Position numbers and translations under genes: made by a program. The notes beneath the pieces are model-generated. The model saw nothing but the letters and a program-made list of their open reading frames with translations, made no database searches and was not told the DNA's origin. A stretch of 64,000 nt of DNA from Niabella soli DSM 19437. Lineage in GTDB: Bacteria; Bacteroidota; Bacteroidia; Chitinophagales; Chitinophagaceae. Positions 8,779 through 18,188 of the stretch are shown piece by piece; position 1 is the first letter of the stretch, and every line of letters begins with the position of its first letter. Location: positions 558,001 to 622,000 of the forward strand of contig NZ_CP007035.1 of NCBI RefSeq assembly GCF_000243115.2. Reading direction: 5' to 3'.

Positions 8779-8786
8779 CAAAGATA
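8779..8786 (-). promoter_or_regulatory. Likely -7 box of the atpZ promoter
   Basis: On the minus strand this reads TATCTTTG, a full match to the Bacteroidota -7 consensus TAnnTTTG, 22 bp upstream of the TTG start at 8757. A clear TTTG -33 element is not seen. A perfect 12-bp palindrome GATTGTACAATC lies just upstream at 8790-8801 and could be an operator shared with the divergent GH2 gene. Confidence 0.4.
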
Positions 8787-8918
8787 AAGGATTGTACAAT
8801 CGTTTGCATCGATAAAATGAGCTTCAAAATAGTAAGTTTAGCCACAGGCGGTTACATTTGCAACAAGGGTTGTTTCAGCAGTAAAGGCACAGCATTTCTA
8901 AGTTTTTATTATATCAAA

Positions 8919-10985
8919 ATGGATTGTTTCAAAGTATTGATTTTTTTTATGGCGCTACAGCTTGCGGCAGGGGCAGGCGGGGCGCAAACCAGCCGCAGGG
9001 TACTCTCCTTTAACGACGACTGGGAGTTTAAAAAAGGCCCGGGGAATTTTGGGAAGGATACCTCATACCTGAACCAGGAATGGGAAAAAATAACCGTGCC
9101 GCATACCTACAATCGCACTGATATGCAGCTCGATAAAAATTTTTATACAGGAGATGCTTTTTACAAAAAGAAATTTTTAATAGGGAATGCGTTGAAGGGC
9201 AAACGTATCTTCCTGCGTTTTGAGGGAGTGGGCTCCGTGGCTACTGTTTATATCAACGGGCGCTATCTTACAGAGCACAAGGGAAGCTTTGCCGCTTTTT
9301 CATTTGAAATAACCCACTCGGTAAAATACGGACAGGAAAATATTATCCTGGTGAAGGCGAATAATGCGCCCCGGAAAGACGTGATCCCGGTAAACAATTT
9401 TCTGTTTCCTCTGTATGGAGGTATTTATCGCCCGGTAGCAATGATTATCACCAACCCGGTAAATATTACCGTTACGGACTATGCATCGCCCGGAATTTAT
9501 ATCACCCAAAAAAATGTTTCGGCAAAAAGTGCAGCAGTGAACGTAAAGGCGAAGCTGGAGAACAGGGAGCGTACTATTCAGTATGTTATCATGCAAACAT
9601 TAGTAAAAGATGCGGGTGGAAAAGAAGTGTTGCGCACGCGTAAGGAGATTGCCGTAAGTCCGCAGGGAACCACTTATGCGGAGCAGTCCTTTTCAATGAC
9701 AAATCCTCATTTATGGAATGGTATTAAGGACCCTTATTTATATACGTTAACAACTTCATTGATACAGAACGGAAAAGAAACAGACGCAGTAACACAGCCT
9801 CTTGGCCTGCGCCATTTTGAATTAAAGGCAGGAGAGGGGATGTACCTGAACGGCGTTAAATACCCCATGCACGGTGTTACCCGGCACCAGGATCGCTGGC
9901 AATATGGCAATGCGCTCACCCACGGGCAACATGTGGAGGATATGAATATTATTAAAGAGATCGGCGCCACAACCATTCGCCTGGCCCATTACCAGCAGGC
10001 GGAAGATATGTATGCGCTCGGCGATAAAATGGGTTTTCTGATCTGGGCGGAAATTCCGTTCGTAAATACCACTTCTTTTGAAGAAACGGAAAATGCCCGC
10101 CAGCAAATGACGGAGCTGGTGCGCCAGAATATGAATCACCCATCGATATATATATGGGGATTGCACAATGAAGTGTATGCTAAAACACCCGATGAGCATG
10201 TACCGGTGCTGACGCGTGAGCTGAACGATATTGCAAAAACAAATGACCCCGATCGTTATACCGTTTCTGTTTCGGGTTATGGCGAAATGAACCGCCCCGC
10301 GAATCTTGCTGCCGACGTGCAGGGAATGAACCGCTACTACGGGTGGTATGAAGGAAAGATCGGCGATCTGGAAGGATGGGCAAAGGGGCTTGAGAAGAAT
10401 TACCCCGATTATAAGGTGATGCTATCTGAATATGGAGCCGATGGTAATATGGATCAATCTTCCGAACAATTGCCCGATCCGTCAAAGATCAACCCGGTGA
10501 GCGGTCAGTTTTTCCCGGAGAATTATCAGACGGAAACCCATATACAACAGTGGGCGATTATTGAAAAACATCCATATATCCTGGCTTCTTATTTATGGAA
10601 TACTTTTGAGTTTGCCGTGCCGATGTGGAACCGTGGTGGGGTGAATGCCCGTAACCTGAAGGGGCTGGTAAGCTTCGACCGCAAGAGGAAAAAAGATGCC
10701 TTCTATTGGTATAAAGCCAACTGGAACCCTGAACCAATGATCTACCTGGCCAACAGGCGTGATAGCATACGTACCCATGAGCACACTAAGGTGCAGGTGT
10801 TCTCCAATCTTGACCACGTAACGCTTACGGTTAACGGGGCAACAGTAAAAGGAACGAATGGGGTGAATAAAAGACATTGGGTCTTTGAACCGGTAATACT
10901 TAAAAAAGGCATGAATAAAATTGTAGCAACGGGGGTGTCAAATGGGAAAACACTCAGGGATGAAATGGAATGGACGTTGGAATAA
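8919..10985 (+). CDS. GH2 family glycoside hydrolase (beta-galactosidase-like)
   Basis: I take the start at ATG 8919 (MDCFKVLIFFMALQLAAG), which gives a clean signal peptide cut near GGAQ; the frame is open further upstream but that head is not protein-like. The 688-residue enzyme has the GH2 order: jelly-roll sugar-binding domain (W-E-KITVPHTYN, FEGVGSVATVYING), immunoglobulin-like domain, then TIM barrel. The acid/base is Glu418 in IWGLHNEV and the nucleophile is Glu504 in VMLSEYGADG. A retaining exo-enzyme on beta-galactosides or related residues is expected; exact sugar cannot be read. GH29 follows 125 bp downstream on the same strand. Confidence 0.9.
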   Translation: MDCFKVLIFFMALQLAAGAGGAQTSRRVLSFNDDWEFKKGPGNFGKDTSYLNQEWEKITVPHTYNRTDMQLDKNFYTGDAFYKKKFLIGNALKGKRIFLRFEGVGSVATVYINGRYLTEHKGSFAAFSFEITHSVKYGQENIILVKANNAPRKDVIPVNNFLFPLYGGIYRPVAMIITNPVNITVTDYASPGIYITQKNVSAKSAAVNVKAKLENRERTIQYVIMQTLVKDAGGKEVLRTRKEIAVSPQGTTYAEQSFSMTNPHLWNGIKDPYLYTLTTSLIQNGKETDAVTQPLGLRHFELKAGEGMYLNGVKYPMHGVTRHQDRWQYGNALTHGQHVEDMNIIKEIGATTIRLAHYQQAEDMYALGDKMGFLIWAEIPFVNTTSFEETENARQQMTELVRQNMNHPSIYIWGLHNEVYAKTPDEHVPVLTRELNDIAKTNDPDRYTVSVSGYGEMNRPANLAADVQGMNRYYGWYEGKIGDLEGWAKGLEKNYPDYKVMLSEYGADGNMDQSSEQLPDPSKINPVSGQFFPENYQTETHIQQWAIIEKHPYILASYLWNTFEFAVPMWNRGGVNARNLKGLVSFDRKRKKDAFYWYKANWNPEPMIYLANRRDSIRTHEHTKVQVFSNLDHVTLTVNGATVKGTNGVNKRHWVFEPVILKKGMNKIVATGVSNGKTLRDEMEWTLE

Positions 10986-11110
10986 TGTATAATGTATGAT
11001 GCCTGATGTCTGACGTTTCACGTTTATCGGTAGATGTTTGAGGAAAGCAAATGGTCAATAGTTAATGGTAATGCACTATAAACCATAAACGACAAACAAT
11101 AAATAAAATA

Positions 11111-12607
11111 ATGAAATTAAATATTTTTAAAGCCACGGTCATATTGTTTTTATGCTGTACGTTGTTGCAGGCTAAAGCGCAATCCTGGAGCGGCCCGCAG
11201 GAGAAACCCAAAGAACATAAAGAACTGAAATATGGCCCGCTGCATCATGGCAAACGGACCGATGCGGCTATGCAGCGTTTCAGAGAGTATGGTCTGGGGC
11301 AGTTTATCCACTGGGGCGTATACGCGATCGCCGGCGGCGAATGGAACGGAGTGAAAACAAACCAGGCGTCAGAATGGATCCGCGCCTGGAACGGACCTAC
11401 GGCACCAAAGGATTGGAAAAATACATATGATAACCTGTACAAGCAGTTTGACCCCAAAAACTTTGACGCCAAACGATGGGCCCGCCAGGCAAAGGCGATG
11501 GGCGCGCGTTACGTGATCTTTACTACCAAGCACCATGATGGTTTTTGTATGTGGCCCAGCAAATTTTCAGACTATACCGTAAAAGAAACACCGTATAAAA
11601 AAGATATTGTAAAACAGATCGTGGATGCCTACACGGATGAAGGCATTGATGTGTACCTCTACTTTTCGATCATCGATTGGCATAATATAGATTACAGGAG
11701 CGGGGCTCCTAAAACGGACGAAGAAAAAGCATCCTACCAGCGCTTTCTCACCTATACCCGCAACCAGCTTTTTGAGTTGATGAGTAATTATCCAAAGATG
11801 AAAGGCTTTTGGTTTGACGGTACCTGGGATAAGGCCTGGATCGATTCCTATGCTTTTACTTATCAGTTGGAAAAGGATCTGCGTGCGGCGCATCCTGGCC
11901 TGATCATTGGTAGCCGCTTTCGTAATGATGAATATGGTAAACGGCATTTTGATTCAAATGGAGAACTCCTGGGTGATTATGAACAGGGATGGGAGCGCAA
12001 GTTGCCAGCCAAATATGAATGGTTGGACGGTAACGACTGGGATTGTGTAATGACGATACCTCCAAACGGTTGGGGCTATATTAAAGACTGGTCGCGGTTT
12101 TATACAAAAACATCCTACGACCTGATCGATATGCTGATGCATTCCGTTTCTATGGGTGGCAACTTTGTATTGAATTTTGGTCCGGATGGCAACGGGAATA
12201 TGAGCCCGGGGGAGGATGTGCTGGCCAAACAGATCGGCAATTGGATTACCTTAAATAAAGAGGCGGTTTATGGCGTAACGCATGCGCCGCTGGAACCCTG
12301 TAACTACGGCTATTATACGCAGAAAGAAAATAATTTGTATTTAACAGTATTTAACCGGCCGGTAAATAATATGGTCCGGATCAAATTACCCAAAACAGCT
12401 ACCGATGTTCCGGTTACAGCAAGCCTGTTAGTGAACGGAGCTTCTTTAAAAATGAAATTTACTGATATCGGTCTGGACCTGGACCGTAACGTATATTTTG
12501 ATATTACCCTGCCGGATAATTTTGTAAGCAAAGATCCTTTTGTGATAAAGATCACTACCCGCAAAGGAAAGATCAATGCTGCCGAACTGGAAAAGGCACA
12601 TATGTAA
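11111..12607 (+). CDS. GH29 family alpha-L-fucosidase, secreted
   Basis: The 498-residue protein has a signal peptide (LFLCCTLLQAKAQ, cut near residue 24). The TIM barrel shows GQFIHWGVYAIAGGEW, FTTKHHDGFCMW and KGFWFDGTWD, where Asp236 is the nucleophile. Glu291 in GDYEQGW is the probable acid/base by position relative to Bacteroides enzymes. MGGNFVLNFGPDGNG closes the barrel and a beta-sandwich follows. The enzyme removes alpha-linked fucose with retention. It pairs functionally with GH95 (alpha-1,2-fucose) upstream. The 125-bp gap after GH2 has a low-complexity sequence with repeated TGATGTCTGACG-like words and no clear terminator, so co-transcription is possible. Confidence 0.93.
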   Translation: MKLNIFKATVILFLCCTLLQAKAQSWSGPQEKPKEHKELKYGPLHHGKRTDAAMQRFREYGLGQFIHWGVYAIAGGEWNGVKTNQASEWIRAWNGPTAPKDWKNTYDNLYKQFDPKNFDAKRWARQAKAMGARYVIFTTKHHDGFCMWPSKFSDYTVKETPYKKDIVKQIVDAYTDEGIDVYLYFSIIDWHNIDYRSGAPKTDEEKASYQRFLTYTRNQLFELMSNYPKMKGFWFDGTWDKAWIDSYAFTYQLEKDLRAAHPGLIIGSRFRNDEYGKRHFDSNGELLGDYEQGWERKLPAKYEWLDGNDWDCVMTIPPNGWGYIKDWSRFYTKTSYDLIDMLMHSVSMGGNFVLNFGPDGNGNMSPGEDVLAKQIGNWITLNKEAVYGVTHAPLEPCNYGYYTQKENNLYLTVFNRPVNNMVRIKLPKTATDVPVTASLLVNGASLKMKFTDIGLDLDRNVYFDITLPDNFVSKDPFVIKITTRKGKINAAELEKAHM

Positions 12608-13139
12608 GCTGTTGGAACTACGCGCCTGCATAAAGTTCCTGGGCAAGTTGTTAATGACAGCTAAGAAAATTGTTGAAAATGAATCTTAATAAGGAACCGT
12701 CATCCGATAGTTATCGGATCCGACCGAAGTTTTACCCCAAAGCAAAACGAGGGGAGGGCTCTCAAGACCTATCGGTTCCGTCCCGAACGCTTTCACTTGT
12801 GCGTCAAAATAAGGAACACGATTCAGACGCTGTAAGCTTATAGTATTCATGACCATCTACACAACGCATCAGCTCCGTCAGGTGCTGCGTAAACACGGCG
12901 CGTCCTGCCCAAACAAATACCATTGCTATAAACACAACTGCGAATGCTTTCAGGACTGCACGCAAGGTGACGACACAAATAATAACTTGTTTGTTATTGT
13001 CTTTTGTATTGCAGATAGAGAACAGAAATCTATTATTAAAAATTGGGTTAACGCTGGCCGCGAATCTTTTTTCTGACTATCCAAAAAACGATGTATCTAT
13101 GTGGTTTATTAATTAAATTCATTACTTATAAACAACGAA
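12608..13139 (+). other. Gene-poor spacer with small palindromes
   Basis: This 532-bp stretch between GH29 and GH20 has no convincing gene. It contains the palindrome CCGATAGTTATCGG (about 12705-12718), a word of a type often dispersed between Bacteroidota genes, and a second partial copy near CCTATCGGTTCC (about 12769). A 75-codon open frame at 12849-13076 is Cys-rich but unlike any family I know and has no start signals, so I do not call it. Confidence 0.5.
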
Positions 13140-14753
13140 ATGCGCTGTATTCTTTTTTTATCCCTGTTTTTATTTTCCGGGCTTATAAATTTTGCCCAGG
13201 AGCAATGTCCCCTCATCCCCAAGCCCCTGGAAGCGGTCAAAACAAATGAAGGCTTTGTTTTAAATAAGTACACCGGTCTTATTGTTGATGTCCCTGAGCT
13301 GAAGGATGCCGGCACTTATCTGCAACAGCAACTGCTACGATTAAAACAGTTGCCGGTGGGCCGCGCCAGCAGTTCAAAAAATACTATACGCCTTTCTATA
13401 AAAAAGACTTCGAAGGCAGATGAGTCCTATGAACTGATTATTGCAAAAGAAGGCATTACGGTTACCGGTAATTCATTAGCGGGTGTTACCAATGGCGTTT
13501 CCAGTCTGCTTCAGCTCATCGTTCTTCAAAAAACGGAAAACGGAGACCTGCACCTTTCCGGTTGGAAAATCAAAGACGCTCCTGCCTATGGCTGGCGTGG
13601 CTTTATGCTGGATGAATCGCGGCATTTTATGGGAAAGGAAAAAGTAAAGCAGTTGTTAGACTGGATGGCCCTGTACAAGCTGAATCGGTTTCATTGGCAC
13701 CTTACCGATGAACCGGGCTGGCGTATTGAAATAAAACGCTATCCAAAGCTGGCCTTGCTGGGCGGGCTGGGCAATTATACCAACCCAACTGCTGCCGCCG
13801 CTTATTATACACAGGAAGATATTGAAGAGCTGGTGCACTATGCGGCTTTGCGGAATATTACCGTGATCCCTGAAATTGATATGCCGGGCCACGCAACGGC
13901 TGCAAACCGGGCCTATCCGCAATACAGTGGCGGCGGCAATACACAGCACCCGGATTTTACTTTTGACCCCGGGAATGAACGAACCTACGGGTACCTGACC
14001 AATATTTTACGGGAAGTGAATGTGTTGTTCCCCTCCGGAATGTTGCATTTGGGCGGTGATGAAGTAAGTTTTGGTACCGATAAATGGCTGCAAAACGAAG
14101 GCATAAAAAAGCTGATGCAACAGCATGCCATAAAAGACCTGAAAGGAGTAGAGCATTATTTTATGGAGCGAATGGCTGATTCGGTATTCAGCATGCATGC
14201 GCGCCTGCTTGCCTGGGATGAAATGGCGGATCTGAATCTGCCCAAAGATAAAACGATTATTTTCTGGTGGCGGCACGATAAACCCGGGCAATTGAAAATG
14301 GCTCTTGATAAAGGATACCGGACGGTGATCTGCCCCCGGCTGCCTTATTATTTTGATTTTGTGCAGGACAGTGCACATCGGATGGGGCGAAAGTGGGGGA
14401 AGGGATTTGCGTCGTTGCCGGATGTGTATAACTATAAGGTGACCACCGTTGTAACAGATAAAAGACAGCAGGCGCAGGTATTGGGTATACAGGCAAATTT
14501 ATGGACGGAAACCGTAACCAATTTAAACCGCATGGATTATATGGTGTTTCCACGTATTGCGGCTCTGGCGGAAGCTGCCTGGACAAAAAATGAGCTGAAA
14601 AATTATGATGCATTCACCGTACGGTTAAAGGAACAACTGCCTTTATACAGGGCTGACGATATTTATTTTTACAACCCGTTTAATCCTGCAGAGATCCCTG
14701 AACCGGTCTTTTTTAGGAAAGACACCCGGAACCTGTCGGCGCAGGAGAATTGA
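13140..14753 (+). CDS. GH20 family beta-N-acetylhexosaminidase, secreted
   Basis: The 537-residue protein starts with a signal peptide (LFLSLFLFSGLINFAQ). The GH20b alpha/beta domain covers about residues 25-150 (IPKPLEAV, ESYELIIAKEGITV, GVTNGVSSLLQL). The catalytic barrel starts at YGWRGFMLDESRHFMG and contains NRFHWHLTDEPGWRIEIK and LHLGGDEV, in which Asp307 positions the substrate acetamide and Glu308 is the acid/base of substrate-assisted catalysis. WDEMA and NLWTE complete the site. It releases terminal GlcNAc or GalNAc. With GH2, GH29 and GH95 it would trim fucosylated, N-acetylated glycans. Confidence 0.95.
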   Translation: MRCILFLSLFLFSGLINFAQEQCPLIPKPLEAVKTNEGFVLNKYTGLIVDVPELKDAGTYLQQQLLRLKQLPVGRASSSKNTIRLSIKKTSKADESYELIIAKEGITVTGNSLAGVTNGVSSLLQLIVLQKTENGDLHLSGWKIKDAPAYGWRGFMLDESRHFMGKEKVKQLLDWMALYKLNRFHWHLTDEPGWRIEIKRYPKLALLGGLGNYTNPTAAAAYYTQEDIEELVHYAALRNITVIPEIDMPGHATAANRAYPQYSGGGNTQHPDFTFDPGNERTYGYLTNILREVNVLFPSGMLHLGGDEVSFGTDKWLQNEGIKKLMQQHAIKDLKGVEHYFMERMADSVFSMHARLLAWDEMADLNLPKDKTIIFWWRHDKPGQLKMALDKGYRTVICPRLPYYFDFVQDSAHRMGRKWGKGFASLPDVYNYKVTTVVTDKRQQAQVLGIQANLWTETVTNLNRMDYMVFPRIAALAEAAWTKNELKNYDAFTVRLKEQLPLYRADDIYFYNPFNPAEIPEPVFFRKDTRNLSAQEN

Positions 14754-14845
14754 GGCAGGAATAAAAAAGATAAAATAAGGAATAAGAAAGGCAAAAGGAA
14801 CATTCCCTGAACCTGCAACCAGTAACCTGTAACCAGTTGCCGCGT

Positions 14846-15517
14846 TCAGTTAATCATCCCCGAAATAATATTAATGGTAAGCGCCACCAGGAACGTATTA
14901 AGCGCAAAAGAAATAAGGCCATGGTACATGGTCACATACCTTAATTTTTTAGAGGTAGTATCCACATCGGAGACCTGGAAGGTGCACCCCATACAAAGCG
15001 AGTAATAAGCAAAATCAAGATAGTTGGGTTTGTTATCTTCCGGGAAACGCAGACCGCTGCCGGCGGATCCGCCCTGGTAATAAAGATGGGCATAATGAAA
15101 AATATAAATGGTATGCACCAATAACCAGGACAAAATGATGCCGCCAATGGATACCGGCATCCACAGGAATTTGCTGAGGTTGTGCTGTCTTGCATTAACG
15201 ATAATGCTCAATACCGTGCCCAGGCAGGCGAAACAGGTGATCAGGATAAAAATGAAAACAAAGGCCCGGCCTCCGTCTTCAATAGCGGCTTTTTTTACAA
15301 TATATTCATGCGGTGTGGTGTAGATCACATACCAGCATATGGAAAGATAACTGATGCAAAAAAAGATCCAGCCAATCAAAATGTCCATCATCAGGGGTAA
15401 TGTGAACCTGCTGGCCGCAAAGCCAATAAGGAGGCCTGCAATAGTGGAGAGAAAAAAACGGTGTATGGCACGCAACCGGTGAAGGATGGTGGCCCGGAAA
15501 GGAGGCTTATTTTGCAT
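14846..15517 (-). CDS. DUF1345 integral membrane protein
   Basis: Start taken at ATG 15517 (MQNKPPFRATIL), 223 residues; the frame is open for 56 more codons upstream, but that part lacks protein character. Six hydrophobic segments can be seen, with the family landmark VHTIYIFHYAHLYY and the region PNYLDFAYYSLCMGCTFQVSDVDTTSKKLR near the C-terminus, which is typical of DUF1345. The conserved SDV...R motif and FAYYS segment recall ion-channel pore regions, but no function is proven. Located in the inner membrane. Its promoter region to 15808 carries the 16-bp palindrome at 15685-15700. Confidence 0.88.
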   Translation of the reverse strand: MQNKPPFRATILHRLRAIHRFFLSTIAGLLIGFAASRFTLPLMMDILIGWIFFCISYLSICWYVIYTTPHEYIVKKAAIEDGGRAFVFIFILITCFACLGTVLSIIVNARQHNLSKFLWMPVSIGGIILSWLLVHTIYIFHYAHLYYQGGSAGSGLRFPEDNKPNYLDFAYYSLCMGCTFQVSDVDTTSKKLRYVTMYHGLISFALNTFLVALTINIISGMIN

Positions 15518-15808
15518 AATGAAATATAGGACTTCTTCAAAGGTCAGAAAAATAAACTTTAAATGAGTTCGTTTCCCGCTTTTATGTGTAAATCTATATA
15601 ATCCGGGCTGACTAAAAAAGCCGCCAGTTGGGATTCTGGCAAAGAAGGCTTTTCGGATGTTGCTCCTGATATGAGTCTCCTGCATTCCGATTTATCGGAA
15701 GCTGATTATCACAGAAGAACGAGAACTAAGCTTATCTGTGCCTCGCCATCGGCAAGGATCAGCGTATTCTGCGGGCCAAAAATATTTTTTAGCCAACACC
15801 AATTACAT
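15518..15808. other. Spacer with a 16-bp palindrome
   Basis: Apart from the upstream region of the DUF1345 gene, this spacer holds the inverted repeat TTCCGAT-TT-ATCGGAA at 15685-15700. It resembles the CCGATA..TATCGG word in the spacer near 12705 and may belong to the same dispersed family. No gene is seen. Confidence 0.4.
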
Positions 15809-17041
15809 TTAAGCCTCTTCGTAATCCAGGTCTTTATGAAAGGTTTCCGGCAAGGTTATAACGGCAGCCGTTGACACCGCCATCACAATGATAGAAGTTA
15901 TAATAGCCCCGTTTACATAGCCCACACCATTCAGCGAGCGGATCTCCTTAAAGATAAAAAGCATGGCCGGCAGCAGCCCCCGCACAAAATTGGGAACGGT
16001 TGTGGCCGCCGTAGCCCGCAGGTTGGTGCCAAATTGTTCTGCTCCTACTGTTACAAAAACGGCCCAAAAACCAATACTGAACCCCATTAAAAAACACAGG
16101 GTATACATACCGGAAGCCGTTCCATTCCATTGCAGCGTAAAATAAAGAACGATGGAAATAATAGTAAACACATAAAAAATATAAAGTGCTTTTTTCCGGC
16201 TTTTGAGCCACTGGCTGATCAGGCCAATGCCCACATCGCCAATAGCTAAACCGATATAGGCATACATCACTGATTTCCCAGGGTCAATATCTTCTGCTAT
16301 GCCAAACTGCTTGCCAAATTCACTGCTGAAAGTGATCAGTATCCCGATGACCAGCCAGGTGGGCAGCCCAATTAAAACACTCTTCAGGTATTTGGTAAAA
16401 CGTTCCCAACTGCTAAAGAACATGAAGAAAGCGCCTTTTTTTGATGCCGTCTTGCTCATTTCGTGGTACATCCCCGATTCCAGGGCGGAGATCCGCAGCA
16501 AGAGCAACACAATACCCAGCCCGCCGCCAATAAAATAGCAGGTGCGCCAATGGAAGGCTTCTTTTATGAAGAAGGCTACCGCAGCGCCCAATACCCCAAA
16601 ACCCGCCACCACAGCCGTTCCCAGCCCACGCTTGTCTTTAGGAAGCGATTCTGCCACCAGGGTGATGCCGGCGCCCAATTCTCCTGCCAGTCCAATGCCT
16701 GCAAGGAACCGCACCAGCACATATTGCGGTATTGAGTGCACAAAACCGTTGCAAATATTAGCAATAGAATAAATGAAGATCGATCCGAATAATACTTTAG
16801 CGCGTCCTTTGCGGTCGCCCAGGATGCCCCAGAGAATGCCGCCCAATAATAATCCTGCCATTTGCGCAGAAAGGATCAGTTCGCCATCGGTTTTGATCTG
16901 CTCTGCAGATAACCCCAGCTCCTTTAAACTGGGGATGCGAATGATACTAAATATCAACAGATCATAAATGTCGACAAAATAACCCAGGGCTGCAACAACT
17001 ACAATCAGACTAAATATTGATGCCTGTTTGGAAGCGCTCAT
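15809..17041 (-). CDS. MFS transporter, sugar/aromatic-acid porter type
   Basis: The 410-residue protein has twelve predicted membrane helices. The MFS loop 2-3 motif is GGILWGILGDRKGR (about residues 67-80) and the helix 5 region is GIGLAGELGAGITLVAESLP, as in metabolite:H+ symporters. Helix 1 carries the Asp-x-Tyr-Asp motif DIYDLL. The C-terminus ends in an acidic tail (DLDYEEA). Likely substrate class is an organic acid or sugar; this cannot be fixed from the sequence. aroQ lies 13 bp upstream in the same direction, so the two are probably one transcript, which makes a shikimate- or quinate-like substrate possible but unproven. Confidence 0.85.
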   Translation of the reverse strand: MSASKQASIFSLIVVVAALGYFVDIYDLLIFSIIRIPSLKELGLSAEQIKTDGELILSAQMAGLLLGGILWGILGDRKGRAKVLFGSIFIYSIANICNGFVHSIPQYVLVRFLAGIGLAGELGAGITLVAESLPKDKRGLGTAVVAGFGVLGAAVAFFIKEAFHWRTCYFIGGGLGIVLLLLRISALESGMYHEMSKTASKKGAFFMFFSSWERFTKYLKSVLIGLPTWLVIGILITFSSEFGKQFGIAEDIDPGKSVMYAYIGLAIGDVGIGLISQWLKSRKKALYIFYVFTIISIVLYFTLQWNGTASGMYTLCFLMGFSIGFWAVFVTVGAEQFGTNLRATAATTVPNFVRGLLPAMLFIFKEIRSLNGVGYVNGAIITSIIVMAVSTAAVITLPETFHKDLDYEEA

Positions 17042-17054
17042 AGGACCGTTAATT

Positions 17055-17480
17055 TTATTTTTTAGAATCGATGAAATAGGTTAGGGCCAGTTCATAGCCT
17101 TTTAATCCCAGCCCGATAATACTGCCGGCTACCTTTGCGCTCACGTGCGATAAATGCCGGAAGGCTTCCCGGGCATGCACATTGCTGATATGTACTTCAA
17201 TCACCGGGGTTTTTATTGCGGCAATGGCATCCCCGATGGCAACTGATGTGTGGGTATAGGCAGCGGGATTTAAAATAATACCATCATAGCCGAATCCATA
17301 TTGCTGCAACGCACTCACCAGCTCTCCTTCAATATTGCTTTGAAAATAGTAGAACTGTATGGCAGTATATTTTTTTTTCAGCTCGTTAAAAAAATCCTCA
17401 AAGCTGGAACTGCCATAAATACCCGGTTCCCGCTGTCCAAGCAGGTTCAGGTTGGGGCCGTTAATGATTGCTATCTTCAT
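17055..17480 (-). CDS. aroQ: Type II 3-dehydroquinate dehydratase
   Basis: The 141-residue protein matches the usual type II size. It has the N-terminal signature IINGPNLNLLGQREPGIYG with the catalytic Tyr at residue 22, the FFQSN-like QSNIEGELV segment, NPAAYTHTSVAIGDAI, and VEVHISNVHAREAFRH, where the His binds substrate. It converts 3-dehydroquinate to 3-dehydroshikimate in the shikimate pathway (or the reverse segment in quinate breakdown). It precedes the MFS gene by 13 bp and likely leads that operon. Confidence 0.95.
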   Translation of the reverse strand: MKIAIINGPNLNLLGQREPGIYGSSSFEDFFNELKKKYTAIQFYYFQSNIEGELVSALQQYGFGYDGIILNPAAYTHTSVAIGDAIAAIKTPVIEVHISNVHAREAFRHLSHVSAKVAGSIIGLGLKGYELALTYFIDSKK

Positions 17481-17565
17481 AATGATTTAGTTGTAACCGG
17501 TTGCTAATATATATAAATATTGTTGCTTTTACACGTTGGGTACAACAGCAGCATTCCCAAAACAG

Positions 17566-18075
17566 CTATAGCTGAAACAGCGCTTTTAACTCTGCGGCAT
17601 CATTGGGTTTCATTTTGCCGCCCAGTATCAATCGTAATTGCCGGCGGCGTAGAGCGCCTTCAAAAAGCCGGAGCTCGGCTTCAGTAACGGGTTCCAGCGC
17701 AGGAACGGCCGCCGGTTTGCCAAAAGGGTCGAGCCCCACAAAGGTATAATAGGCCTCATTGCTTTTATAACGATACCGGTTCACCAGGTCTTCGCCGTGC
17801 ACCATCATATGCACTTCCATTGAAGAATTAAAGGCCCGGGTAACTTTTGCCTCAATATGAACCGAATTGCCAAGTTTGATCGGGTTCTCAAAAGATATAT
17901 TGTCAACAGAAGCCGTAACCACCGGCAGGTTCGCATGTTTTTGAGCCGAAAGGGCGGCGGCAATATCCATCCAGTACATCAATCGCCCCCCCATAAGATT
18001 ACCAAAAGTATTGGTATCGTTGGGTAACACTAATTCAGTCATCACAATTAAGCTGTCCGCAGGGTTTTTTGCCAT
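17566..18075 (-). CDS. Acyl-CoA thioesterase, hotdog fold
   Basis: Start taken at ATG 18075 (MAKNPADSLIVMTELVLP), 169 residues; an upstream frame adds 13 less likely residues. The hotdog core is clear: NDTNTFGNLMGGRLMYWMD (family NTfGnLmGG motif), then AALSAQKHA and SVDNISFENPIKLGNSVHIEA. SNEAYYTFVGLD follows. The C-terminal extension with ELRLFEGALRRRQ is typical of the YciA/BACH-like enzymes of this phylum. It hydrolyses medium or long acyl-CoA in the cytoplasm. The proline dehydrogenase gene diverges 113 bp away. Confidence 0.9.
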   Translation of the reverse strand: MAKNPADSLIVMTELVLPNDTNTFGNLMGGRLMYWMDIAAALSAQKHANLPVVTASVDNISFENPIKLGNSVHIEAKVTRAFNSSMEVHMMVHGEDLVNRYRYKSNEAYYTFVGLDPFGKPAAVPALEPVTEAELRLFEGALRRRQLRLILGGKMKPNDAAELKALFQL

Positions 18076-18188
18076 TTTTAGAAATTTGGTGCAAAAGTAA
18101 ACGGACGGAAGCAATTTAAAAAGCCTTTGCTTTTTTTAACTGTTGGAACAGGCGACACCTTACCTTTGCGGGATATTTCTTTGGTTAT

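Noticed and set aside
12849-13076. 75-residue Cys-rich open frame
   Set aside because: No homology pattern, no start signals, and composition unlike neighbouring genes; probably chance.
2445-14753. Classical polysaccharide utilisation locus
   Set aside because: No SusC/SusD pair or sensor is present between or beside the hydrolases in this window.
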